Positions 1 to 10,365 of a stretch of 47,990 nt of DNA are shown piece after piece. The DNA is taken from contig NZ_CAKZHV010000007.1 in the NCBI RefSeq assembly GCF_936927845.1, positions 1 to 47,990 on the forward strand, read 5' to 3'. This stretch comes from an uncultured Sphingomonas sp. (lineage in GTDB: Bacteria; Pseudomonadota; Alphaproteobacteria; Sphingomonadales; Sphingomonadaceae). The notes below the pieces were generated by a model. It saw nothing but the letters and a program-made list of their open reading frames with translations. It ran no database searches and was not told the origin of the DNA. The stretch's first letter is position 1. Each line of letters starts with the position of its first letter. A program made the position numbers and the translations under genes.

Positions 1-677
1 TAGATGTAGGTGTTGCGGACCATGAACTCCTTGAGGATGTCGTTCTGGATCGTCCCGTCGAGCAGCCGCCGCTCAACCCCCTGCTCCTCACCCGCGACGA
101 TGAAGAAGGCGAGAATCGGGATCACCGCGCCGTTCATCGTCATGCTGACGCTCATCTGGTCGAGCGGAATGCCGTCGAACAGGATCTTCATGTCCTCGAC
201 ACTGTCGATCGCGACGCCTGCCTTGCCGACGTCGCCGGTCACGCGCGGGTGGTCGCTGTCGTAACCGCGGTGCGTCGCCAGATCGAACGCGACCGAAAGC
301 CCCTTCTGCCCCGCCTTCAGATTGCGGTGATAGAAAGCGTTGGACGCCTCCGCGGTCGAGAAGCCGGCGTACTGCCGGATCGTCCACGGCCGCCCGGCAT
401 ACATCGACGCGCGCACCCCGCGGGTGAACGGCGCGAAACCGGGCAGTCCCGGCTCCCACCCTTCCACGTCCTGCGCGGTGTAGAGCGGCTTGACCGCAAT
501 CCCCTCGGGCGTGTCCCACGTCAGGTCGCGGCCCTTGACTTCCTTCGCCGCGGCCTTTGCCCAAGTGTCGAGCGTCGGCGCGGGCGGGGGCGCCGCGACC
601 TCGGTCGGCATGGCCGCGGGGCTGGGCGCGCTGCCCGCGTCCTCGCCGGTGTTCTGCTCCATGATGGGATCAGTCAT
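1..677 (-). CDS. scpA: Methylmalonyl-CoA mutase, N-terminal part (cut by window start)
   Basis: B12-dependent isomerase that converts (R)-methylmalonyl-CoA to succinyl-CoA, the last step of propionate breakdown. Only the first 225 residues are in the window; the family runs to about 710. After a low-complexity Ala/Pro leader (residues 1–35) come recognisable mutase sequences: GLPGFAPFTRGVRASMYAGR, WTIRQYAGFSTAEASN and GLSVAFDLATHRGYDSDHPR, then SVSMTMNGAVIPILA, the start of the substrate-binding TIM barrel. The start is the ATG at 675–677; a second in-frame ATG at 660–662 is possible. It follows the crotonase gene by 23 bases and is the last visible gene of the minus-strand pccB–mce operon. 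The family assignment is secure; the C-terminal cobalamin domain lies outside the window. Confidence 0.96.
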   Translation of the reverse strand, partial: MTDPIMEQNTGEDAGSAPSPAAMPTEVAAPPPAPTLDTWAKAAAKEVKGRDLTWDTPEGIAVKPLYTAQDVEGWEPGLPGFAPFTRGVRASMYAGRPWTIRQYAGFSTAEASNAFYHRNLKAGQKGLSVAFDLATHRGYDSDHPRVTGDVGKAGVAIDSVEDMKILFDGIPLDQMSVSMTMNGAVIPILAFFIVAGEEQGVERRLLDGTIQNDILKEFMVRNTYI

Positions 678-700
678 ATCACTCTACTCGGATGATCGGG

Positions 701-1489
701 TCACGCGCCGGTGAAGGCGGGCTTGCGCTTCTCGATGAAGCTCTTCGCGCCCTCGCGCGCGTCCTGCGAATTGCCCGCAGCGCGCTGCCCCTCGGCCTCG
801 GCGCGCAGCGTCTGGTCGAACGAGCCGTCGAGCGCGGTCATGATGTTGCGGCGCATCGCGGCGAGCGCCACCGTCGGCCCGGCGGCGAGCCGGTTCGCAA
901 GCGCCAGCGCCTCATCCATCAACTGCGCATCCTCGACCGCGCGGTAGATCAGCCCCCAGTCGGCGGCCTGATCCGCGCCGATCCGCTCGCCCAGCATCAT
1001 CATCTGCGTCGCGCGTGCCTTGCCGATCGCACGCGCGAGCAGCCAGGTCGATCCGCCGTCGGGCACCAGCCCGATGTTGACGAACGCTTGCAGGAAATAG
1101 GCGCTCTTGCCCGCGAGCACGAAGTCGCCCGCGAGCGCCATCGAGCAACCGACCCCCGCCGCGGGGCCGTTGACCGCGGTGACGACCGGCACGGGTAGAT
1201 GAAGCAGCTGGCTCATCAGCGGATTGTAGAAGTTCATCAGCGCGCGGTGGCTGACGTTGCCGCCCCTGACCGCGCTCTCGCCGCCGCGCGCCTGCAAATC
1301 GGCACCCGAACAGAACGCCCGTCCCGCGCCCGTCAGCAGCACCGCGCGCGCGCCCTGCAGGTCGTACAGCGCCTCGGTGAGTTCCTGCGCGAGGTCGATC
1401 GAGGCGGCGTTCAACCGATCAGGCCGGTTGAGCGTGAGCACGAGCACGTCGCCCTTCTTCTCGGCGATAATCGTCTGGTAATCGGTCAT
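701..1489 (-). CDS. Enoyl-CoA hydratase/isomerase (crotonase) family, PaaG-like
   Basis: A 262-residue crotonase-fold protein. The oxyanion-hole segment GRAFCSGADLQARGG is near residues 57–71, followed by GPAAGVGCSMALAGDF and INIGLVPDGG-type sequence (here VNIGLVPDGG). At the second catalytic position the acidic residue is Asp in LVPDGG, whereas true hydratases carry Glu in both active-site positions. That pattern resembles PaaG-type 2-(1,2-epoxy-1,2-dihydrophenyl)acetyl-CoA isomerases rather than FadB-like hydratases. A GAGAGG ribosome site precedes the ATG. It lies between mce and scpA in the propionyl-CoA operon with gaps of about 23 bases on each side, so it is probably co-transcribed and may feed odd-chain or branched acyl-CoA into the pathway. 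The exact substrate is not determined. Confidence 0.85.
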   Translation of the reverse strand: MTDYQTIIAEKKGDVLVLTLNRPDRLNAASIDLAQELTEALYDLQGARAVLLTGAGRAFCSGADLQARGGESAVRGGNVSHRALMNFYNPLMSQLLHLPVPVVTAVNGPAAGVGCSMALAGDFVLAGKSAYFLQAFVNIGLVPDGGSTWLLARAIGKARATQMMMLGERIGADQAADWGLIYRAVEDAQLMDEALALANRLAAGPTVALAAMRRNIMTALDGSFDQTLRAEAEGQRAAGNSQDAREGAKSFIEKRKPAFTGA

Positions 1490-1512
1490 GGCACCTCTCC
1501 CGCTTATAAATT

Positions 1513-1941
1513 TCAGTGGTCGCCTGCCGGCGCTTCCATCAACTCGACCAGCAATCCGCCGAAATCCTTCGGGTGAACGAACACGATCGGCGTGCCATGC
1601 GCGCCGAGCCGCGGCTCGCCGAGCACGGTCGCGCCTTCCGCCTTCAGGTGCGCGACCGCGGCGTGGATGTCGGGCACCTCGAAACAGACGTGATGCTGCC
1701 CGCCGGCCGGGTTCTTCCTGAGGAACCCCGCGATGGGAGATTGCTCGTCAAACGGCTCGATCAACTCGATCTGCGTGTTGGGCGCGTCGACGAAGCACAC
1801 GCGCACGCCCTGCGTGGGCAGGTCGAAAGGCTCGCCGATCGCCTCCGCGCCCAGCAGCGTGCGATAGGTCGCGACCGACCGCTCGATCGACGGCGTCGCG
1901 ACCCCGACGTGATTGAGCCGTCCCAGCGCCATGCCGCTCAT
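1513..1941 (-). CDS. mce: Methylmalonyl-CoA epimerase
   Basis: Converts (S)-methylmalonyl-CoA from propionyl-CoA carboxylase into the (R) form used by the mutase. At 142 residues it has the normal family length. It is a vicinal-oxygen-chelate protein with metal ligands visible as His in LNHVGVATPS, His in GGQHHVCFEV and Glu in GLLVELME. FVHPKDFGGLLVELME is a diagnostic C-terminus. Its start ATG overlaps the stop of the upstream 70-residue gene by four bases, so the two are translationally linked. Its place between pccB and scpA gives the complete carboxylase–epimerase–mutase route. Confidence 0.95.
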   Translation of the reverse strand: MSGMALGRLNHVGVATPSIERSVATYRTLLGAEAIGEPFDLPTQGVRVCFVDAPNTQIELIEPFDEQSPIAGFLRKNPAGGQHHVCFEVPDIHAAVAHLKAEGATVLGEPRLGAHGTPIVFVHPKDFGGLLVELMEAPAGDH

Positions 1942-2150
1942 TCCTCGATCCTCCGCTGTCGCGCTGCCAACGCTGCGCCCTCGATAATGCCTTCCAAGCG
2001 ACTGACGCGGTCACGCATGTTTGACAGCGCGTCGGTCAGCCCGTCGACATCCGCCACCAGTTGCGTGATCCGCCCATCGAGCTGATCCATCCGCTGCTGC
2101 ATCAGGATAAGCTGACGGATTGCGGCCAACGCGTCGCTGATCGCACTCAC
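1938..2150 (-). CDS. Small coiled-coil protein, function unknown
   Basis: A 70-residue protein not recognised as a named family. It is almost entirely predicted helix: residues 1–60 show heptad spacing of hydrophobics (AAIRQLILMQQRMDQLDGRI, then LVADVDGLTDALSNMRDRVS), which suggests a dimeric coiled coil. It overlaps the upstream ribbon-helix-helix gene and the downstream mce by four bases on each side. With the preceding gene it has the layout of a small two-gene regulatory or toxin–antitoxin-like pair, but no toxin fold is evident. A structural partner of the preceding protein is the most economical guess. Confidence 0.6.
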   Translation of the reverse strand: MSAISDALAAIRQLILMQQRMDQLDGRITQLVADVDGLTDALSNMRDRVSRLEGIIEGAALAARQRRIEE

Positions 2151-2446
2151 GCGCGCACCCCTGCCTCGCGCAGGAACGCATCGACCTTGCGGTGCGAGGC
2201 GTCGAGCGCGTCGATCATCCGGTCGATGGAAGCACGTATCTGCGGGATCGCCGCATTCGCTTCCGCGACCAGCGCCGCCAACTCCGCGTCTTCGCCGGCC
2301 GACGTTTCACCGGCAGGCTGCGCGATATACTGGCTCGTCGCCTCGCGCACCACGTGACCAACCGACTTGCCGTTCGAGGCAGCATAAGCGTCGAGCGCGG
2401 CCTTGTGGTCGGGGGTAGTGAGGAAAGTCACGCGTTCGGTCTGCAC
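2147..2446 (-). CDS. Ribbon-helix-helix-like small DNA-binding protein
   Basis: A 99-residue protein. The N-terminus (MQTERVTFLTTPDHKAALDA) followed by AASNGKSVGHVVREATSQYI has the strand–helix–helix plan of CopG/Arc-type regulators. Residues 50–99 form a helical, Ala-rich tail (RASIDRMIDALDASHRKVDA) that could bind the neighbouring coiled-coil protein. The start is a GTG at 2444–2446 with an AAAGGAG ribosome site upstream. A perfect palindrome lies 13–30 bases before the start, a likely operator for autoregulation. The gene sits between pccB and mce in the same direction. The RHH assignment rests on pattern alone. Confidence 0.6.
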   Translation of the reverse strand: MQTERVTFLTTPDHKAALDAYAASNGKSVGHVVREATSQYIAQPAGETSAGEDAELAALVAEANAAIPQIRASIDRMIDALDASHRKVDAFLREAGVRA

Positions 2447-2458
2447 ATCACATCTCCT

Positions 2459-2476
2459 TTATCATGGACATGATAA
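2459..2476. promoter_or_regulatory. Perfect palindromic operator candidate
   Basis: TTATCATG-GA-CATGATAA: two perfect 8-base arms with a 2-base centre, in the 46-base gap between pccB and the ribbon-helix-helix gene. It is AT-rich in a GC-rich background and lies just upstream of the AAAGGAG site, where a promoter would be. RHH proteins commonly bind such short palindromes; binding here is inferred. Confidence 0.6.
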
Positions 2477-2492
2477 TGTGCACGCAGTCGCA

Positions 2493-4019
<1,527 letters not shown>

Positions 4020-4072
4020 CCTGATCTCCTGTGCCTGTCCTCCTGCGCCCTCGCGACTGCGCGCGCAAATGT

Positions 4073-4107
4073 GAAGTTGCGAAGTTGCGAACGGTCACGT
4101 TGCAAAC
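4073..4107. promoter_or_regulatory. Repeated TTGCGAA/TTGCAAA sites between pccB and scfR
   Basis: TTGCGAA occurs at 4077–4083 and 4085–4091 as part of a direct 8-base repeat (GAAGTTGC twice), and TTGCAAA follows at 4100–4106. The sites lie 15–50 bases upstream of scfR and 55–90 bases upstream of pccB. RamB/PrpR-type relatives of ScfR recognise TTTGCAAA-like sequences, so this is the natural binding region for the divergent regulator. Binding is inferred from motif similarity and position. Confidence 0.65.
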
Positions 4108-4121
4108 TAGGCGCGAGCGGC

Positions 4122-5522
4122 ATGCCCCGCTCCCGCCTCTACGCCGGCGATACCTTGCGCGCGCTGCGCCGCGCCGCCGGACTCAATCAGCGCGCAATGG
4201 CAGTGAAGCTGGGACTATCGGTCAGCTATCTGTCGCAGCTGGAGAGCGGCGAGCGTCCGCTGACCGCGGCGGTCAGCGCGGCGCTGGCGCGGCATTTCCC
4301 CTCGGCACTCGCCGGGATCGAGGGCGAGGTACCCGCGCGCCGCCACTCCGCGCTCGCCGCCGCACTCGCCGACCCGGCGGTCGCGCCGCTCGACGCGGAG
4401 AGCATCGCGCGGCTGGCGGAGGAGCGCCCCGACCTCGCCGACCGCTTCGTCGCGCTCCACGCCGCCAAGCGCGCCGCCGAGGAACGTGCCGCGCTCGCCG
4501 AGGAAGCGATGATCACCAGCGCCGGGCTGACCGGCACCGGCGCGCGGTTGCCGTGGGAGGCGGTGCGCGACTGGTTCCACGACGCGGGCAATTACGTCGA
4601 CGTGCTCGACCGCGCGGCGGAGGCGCTCGCGAGCGGCGGCGCGCTCGACCAGCGCCTCGCCGACCACGGCGTGGCGGTGGCGCTCGACCCAGACGACGCA
4701 GCCCCGCTCGCGCGCTTCGATGGCCGCATGCTGACGCTTGCCGCCGCGACCCCGCCGGAGACGCGGCGTTTCCTCGTCGCGCACCGCCTCGCCGCGCTCG
4801 CCTTCGCCGCGCCGATCGCGGAGATCGTCGCCGCAGCGCCGCTCGCGCACGACGAGGCACGGCGGCTGCTGAGCATCGGCCTCGCCAACTACGCCGCGGG
4901 TGCGCTGGTCATGCCCTACGCCGCATTCCGTGCCGAGGCGAAGGCGGTGCGCCACGACATCGACCGGCTCTCCAGGCGCTTCGGCGTCAGCTTTGAACAA
5001 GCGTGTCACCGCCTCTCGACGCTGCAGCGCCCAGGCGCGGAGGGCATCCCCTTCTACTTCTGCCGCGTTGACATGGCGGGCAACATCACCAAGCGGCACT
5101 CGGCGACACGGCTACAGTTCGCGCGCTTCGGCGGCGCATGTCCGCTGTGGCACGTCCACGAAGCGGCAGCGATCCCCGACCGCATCCTCGTCCAGCATGC
5201 CGAGACACCCGACGGCGTCCGCTACGTGTCGATGGCGAAGGGGCTGGTGAAGCCGTCCGGCCGCTTCGCGCGCGCCCCCCGGCGCTACGCGGTCGTGCTG
5301 GGATGCGAAGCGATGCACGCCGCCGACTTCGTCTACGCCGACGCTCTCGGGATATGGCAGGGGGGCGTGTCGCACGGGCTGTCGGGAACGCCGACGCCGA
5401 TCGGCATCTCGTGCCGGCTGTGCCCGCGCAGCGATTGCGACCAGCGTGCCTTCCCGCCGACCGACCGCGCGATCCGCGTCGATCCGGCGACACGGCGTGT
5501 CGTGCCCTATAGCGTGATCTGA
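4122..5522 (+). CDS. Short-chain fatty acyl-CoA regulator (XRE + IrrE-like), ScfR/PrpR/RamB family
   Basis: Transcriptional regulator that senses propionyl- or acetyl-CoA-type metabolites in known relatives. At 466 residues it has an N-terminal XRE helix-turn-helix (LRALRRAAGLNQRAMAVKLG, then SYLSQLESGERPL, residues about 8–50). A central IrrE/ImmA-like domain follows, in which the protease HEXXH is not kept (FLVAHRLAALAFA in its place). The C-terminal ligand-binding domain contains FYFCRVDMAGNITKRHSATR and GISCRLCPRSDCDQRAFPP, with its conserved cysteines. The start is the ATG at 4122; an upstream in-frame ATG at 4071 would lie inside the operator region. It is divergent from the pccB operon, its likely target, and may also act on the nearby acetyl-CoA synthetase gene. 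Its 3' end overlaps the PilZ gene by 16 bases. Confidence 0.9.
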   Translation: MPRSRLYAGDTLRALRRAAGLNQRAMAVKLGLSVSYLSQLESGERPLTAAVSAALARHFPSALAGIEGEVPARRHSALAAALADPAVAPLDAESIARLAEERPDLADRFVALHAAKRAAEERAALAEEAMITSAGLTGTGARLPWEAVRDWFHDAGNYVDVLDRAAEALASGGALDQRLADHGVAVALDPDDAAPLARFDGRMLTLAAATPPETRRFLVAHRLAALAFAAPIAEIVAAAPLAHDEARRLLSIGLANYAAGALVMPYAAFRAEAKAVRHDIDRLSRRFGVSFEQACHRLSTLQRPGAEGIPFYFCRVDMAGNITKRHSATRLQFARFGGACPLWHVHEAAAIPDRILVQHAETPDGVRYVSMAKGLVKPSGRFARAPRRYAVVLGCEAMHAADFVYADALGIWQGGVSHGLSGTPTPIGISCRLCPRSDCDQRAFPPTDRAIRVDPATRRVVPYSVI

Positions 5523-5893
5523 CGCCGGAAACGCTCGTTCGCCGCGGCCATCCAACCCGAGGTAGGCGGCGGCGGCGCGCTATTGCCCGGCCGGCGTTGC
5601 CGCGCGGCGTCGAGGTCGATGGCTTCGTCGAAGCGCAGCCCCGCACGGTCGCCGCGCACCCATTTGACACGTGCGCCGACGTGATCGACCCGGCCAAGCG
5701 AGACCATCACCGGCATGTCCGCGACCAGCCCGACCGGCTTGGCGATGCACACGCCCGATACCGACACGTTCAGCACGCGGTGCTGCGTCGGTGCCGAACT
5801 CTCGCTGCGCACCACCTCGGCGCTCAGCATCACGCTGGTACGCGGATCGCGAGCGGCGGCTTCGTCGGCGGACAGGATCGAGATCGGTTGCAT
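5507..5893 (-). CDS. PilZ domain protein
   Basis: A small protein (128 residues from the ATG at 5891–5893; 135 from a GTG at 5912–5914). It has a PilZ-like beta-barrel signature: ARDPRTSVMLSAEVV near the start, VLNVSVSGVCIAKPV matching the (D/N)xSxxG element, and ARVKWVRGDRAGLRFDEAI near the end. The classical RxxxR c-di-GMP motif is incomplete, so nucleotide binding is uncertain. In sphingomonads single-domain PilZ proteins are common and often linked to motility or envelope control. It is convergent with scfR, with a 16-base overlap at the stop ends. Confidence 0.8.
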   Translation of the reverse strand: MQPISILSADEAAARDPRTSVMLSAEVVRSESSAPTQHRVLNVSVSGVCIAKPVGLVADMPVMVSLGRVDHVGARVKWVRGDRAGLRFDEAIDLDAARQRRPGNSAPPPPTSGWMAAANERFRRQITL

Positions 5894-6031
5894 GGCGCTT
5901 CGCGCCTTACCCACCCAAACGTTACCATTTCGCTAACGAGACGCTACTGATCACGGCCGAGCGGCCACGATACTTGCCCCGCGCGATCGTGCGGCGCATG
6001 CAGCCCGCGACCAAGGAAAGGAACCCTGCGC

Positions 6032-7972
<1,941 letters not shown>

Positions 7973-7994
7973 CACGATGTAGTTGCATCGGTTA

Positions 7995-8018
7995 TATCAC
8001 TGTCGTAAGTCAGTGATA
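7995..8018. promoter_or_regulatory. Inverted repeat upstream of M13 peptidase
   Basis: TATCACTG–8 bases–CAGTGATA, a perfect 8-base inverted repeat centred about 35 bases before the peptidase start, in an AT-rich stretch (TTATAT just upstream). There is no T-run, so an operator is more likely than a terminator for acs. The cognate regulator is unknown. Confidence 0.5.
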
Positions 8019-8040
8019 CACTGTTGGGGAAGGGGATCAT

Positions 8041-10110
8041 ATGCAAGTCTCTGTATTCGCGCGTCTCTCGCTTGGGGTCGCCGCGCTGGCCATTGCCGCA
8101 CCGGCGCTCGCGCAAACGGCCGCACCTGCCACTGCCAGCGCCGTCACCGCCAAGACGGGTCCGCGCTACGGCACCTTCGGCGTCGATCTGACCGCCGAGG
8201 ACACGTCGGTGAAGCCGGGCGACGATTTCTGGACCTTTGCGAACGGCAATTGGGACAAGCGCACGCAGATCGCCGCCGACCGCACCTCCGCCGGCTACAT
8301 GGTCACGCTTGCCGACGAGGCCGAGGGTCAGGTGCGCGACATCCTGACCGATGCGGCGCGCGATCCCGCTTCCGTTGGCGCCGGTGGCAAGCAGATCGGT
8401 GATCTGTACGGCAGCTTCATGGACGAGGCCGCGATCGAGCGTGCCGGCACGACGCCGCTCAAGCCCTACTTCGCCAAGATCGACGCCGCGAACGACAAGA
8501 CCAAGCTCCAGACGCTGTTCGCCAGCGTCGGCTATGCCTCGCCGGTCGAGATCGGACAGATGCCGAACCCGGGTGATCCGACGCAATATATCGCGATCGC
8601 CAGCCAGGGTTCGCTCGGCATGCCGCAGGATTATTACCTGCTGCCCGGCCAGAAGTATGACGCGTACCGCGGCGCCTATCGCCAATATGTCGAGCGCATC
8701 CTGACGCTGTCGGGCGTCGTCGACGCCTCGGCTCGCGCCGACCGCATCGTCGCGCTCGAAACCGCGATGGCGAAGGTGCAATGGACCCCGGTCCAGCAGC
8801 GCGATCTGCAGGCGATGATCAAGCCGATGGATGCGGCGCAGCGCACGGCACTCGCACCCGAGTTCGACTGGCCGCTGATGCTGCGCACCGCAGGCTACCA
8901 GCAATTTCCCGTCGTTATCATGGGCACGTCAACCGCGCTCATCGCGCTTGGCAAGATCTACGCCGCGACGCCAGTGTCGACGTGGCAGGACTGGATGAAG
9001 TTCCGCTTCGCCAGCAACAACGCCTCGGTGCTGCCAAAGGCGTTCGATACCGCGAGCTTCGACTTCTATGGGCGCACCCTGTCGGGCCAGCAGGAACAGC
9101 GCGCGCGCTGGAAGCGTGGCATCGCGCTGGTCAACGGCGCGATGGGCGAGGCGGTCGGCGAGGTCTACGTCAAGCGCCACTATCCGCCCGAGTCCGAGGC
9201 AAAGATGGCCGAACTGATCGGCAATCTGCGCGCCGGTTACCAGGAGCGTATTTCCGGCAACACCTGGATGGACGCGAAGACCAAGCAGGCCGCACTCGCC
9301 AAGCTGGCGGCGTTCGACCCGCGCGTCGGCCATCCGGTCAAATATATCGACTATTCGGCGATGAAGGTCGTGCGCGGCGATCCGCTGGGCAACAACATCC
9401 GCGCGGGCGAATTCCAGCACCAGCTCGATCTGTCGCGGCTTGGCAAACCGGTCGATCGCACGCTGTGGGAAATGACCCCGCAGATGGTGAACGCTTATTA
9501 CAACCCGCTGTCGAACCAGATCACCTTCCCCGCGGCGATCCTGCAACCGCCGTATTTCGATCCCAAGGCGGATGCCGCGGTCAATTACGGCGCGATCGGC
9601 GCGGTGATCGGCCATGAAATGGGTCACGGCTTCGACGATCAGGGCAGCCAGTTCGGCCCGACCGGCAAGTTCGAAAATTGGTGGACGCCCGAAACGCGTG
9701 CGGCCTTTACCAAGCGGACCGGCGTGCTCGTCAGCCAGTATGACGCTTACGAGCCGATCCCCGGCACGCACGTGAAGGGCGCACTGACGCTCGGCGAGAA
9801 CATCGGCGATCTGGGCGGCGTCGAGGCGGCGTACAGCGCATATCAGAAGTACCAGCAGACGCACGGCAAGGCGCCGGTGATCGGCGGACTGACCGGCGAC
9901 CAGCGTTTCTTCCTCGCCTACGCGCAAGCCTGGCAATCGAAGGTCCGCGAGGATGCGCTGCGCAGCCGCCTGCTCACCGACCCGCACTCGCCGCCGTACA
10001 ACCGCGTCAACGGCGTCGTGCGCAACGTCGATGCCTGGTACACCGCATTCAACGTGAAGCCGGGCGACAAGCTGTATCTCGCACCGCAGGACCGCGTGAA
10101 GATCTGGTAA
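8041..10110 (+). CDS. M13 family metallopeptidase, secreted (neprilysin-like PepO)
   Basis: Zinc endopeptidase of 689 residues, normal for bacterial M13 enzymes. Residues 1–25 are a signal peptide (basic start, LGVAALAIAAPALAQ, cleavage after ALA-Q), so it is periplasmic or, with further sorting, envelope-associated. The N-terminal M13 domain contains GDDFWTFANGNWDKRT. The catalytic HEMGH is at residues 525–529 in a GHEMGHGFDDQGSQF context, and the third zinc ligand is Glu586 in LGENIGDLGGVEAAY. The conserved RVNGVVRNVDAWYTAFNVKPGDKL tail region is complete, ending in the family-typical aromatic residue (KIW). A GGAAGGGG ribosome site precedes the ATG, and an inverted repeat lies upstream. 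It appears monocistronic. Confidence 0.95.
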   Translation: MQVSVFARLSLGVAALAIAAPALAQTAAPATASAVTAKTGPRYGTFGVDLTAEDTSVKPGDDFWTFANGNWDKRTQIAADRTSAGYMVTLADEAEGQVRDILTDAARDPASVGAGGKQIGDLYGSFMDEAAIERAGTTPLKPYFAKIDAANDKTKLQTLFASVGYASPVEIGQMPNPGDPTQYIAIASQGSLGMPQDYYLLPGQKYDAYRGAYRQYVERILTLSGVVDASARADRIVALETAMAKVQWTPVQQRDLQAMIKPMDAAQRTALAPEFDWPLMLRTAGYQQFPVVIMGTSTALIALGKIYAATPVSTWQDWMKFRFASNNASVLPKAFDTASFDFYGRTLSGQQEQRARWKRGIALVNGAMGEAVGEVYVKRHYPPESEAKMAELIGNLRAGYQERISGNTWMDAKTKQAALAKLAAFDPRVGHPVKYIDYSAMKVVRGDPLGNNIRAGEFQHQLDLSRLGKPVDRTLWEMTPQMVNAYYNPLSNQITFPAAILQPPYFDPKADAAVNYGAIGAVIGHEMGHGFDDQGSQFGPTGKFENWWTPETRAAFTKRTGVLVSQYDAYEPIPGTHVKGALTLGENIGDLGGVEAAYSAYQKYQQTHGKAPVIGGLTGDQRFFLAYAQAWQSKVREDALRSRLLTDPHSPPYNRVNGVVRNVDAWYTAFNVKPGDKLYLAPQDRVKIW

Positions 10111-10121
10111 AGGCCGGTGCA

Positions 10122-10147
10122 CGGCGCGTCGTCGAGGCGACGCGCCG
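10122..10147 (+). terminator. Strong hairpin after M13 peptidase
   Basis: CGGCGCGTCG–TCGAGG–CGACGCGCCG forms a perfect 10-bp stem with a 6-base loop, starting 12 bases after the peptidase stop. There is no long T-run (GTTA follows), so it is either a weak intrinsic terminator or an mRNA 3'-end stabiliser. Confidence 0.6.
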
Positions 10148-10210
10148 GTTAGCGGGAGCGGGCGACGTGGCTCATCGAGCGTCACGTTCGACGGCGCAAG
10201 CTTCACTCCC

Positions 10211-10266
10211 GCGCCGTCATTGTGTGTACCAAACCGCAGCGCTGCCGCTTCTAAATGATGCGGCGC
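10211..10266 (+). repeat. Intergenic element copy A (GTGTACCAAA … CTAAA … ATGCGGCGCG)
   Basis: Shares GCGCCGT, GTGTACCAAA, CAGCGC, CTAAA and ATGCGGCGCG in the same order with copy B at 11046–11107. The outer parts are inverted (GCGCCGTCAT against ATGCGGCGCG), so a stem with a roughly 36-base loop is possible. The spacing from ACCAAA to CTAAA is 17 bases here and 27 in copy B. Both copies lie in the leader of a plus-strand gene. The element could be a promoter class or a small mobile palindromic repeat; the sequence alone does not decide. Confidence 0.5.
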
Positions 10267-10365
10267 GTGCAACGTGCCTGAAACCGCTGCAACCTGGACC
10301 GGTTCGACCGGCCCGCACTGGAGCTTGCACCGGAACACTGCCCGGTGCCGCCGGTTCGGAGCGTC

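Noticed and set aside
88..564. Long minus-strand open frame overlapping the mutase gene
   Set aside because: It is a shadow frame of scpA; the protein is Arg-rich with no family, whereas the scpA frame is clearly conserved.
5920..5938. CGTTA–9 bases–TAACG between PilZ and acs
   Set aside because: Five-base arms are too short to separate from chance; a CtrA-type half-site reading is possible but weak.
10332..10356. GGAAC–17 bases–GTT, an EcfG-like promoter before the isochorismatase-like gene
   Set aside because: Good match, but it would start transcription only about three bases before the ATG and cut off the GGAG ribosome site, so it is not listed as a feature.
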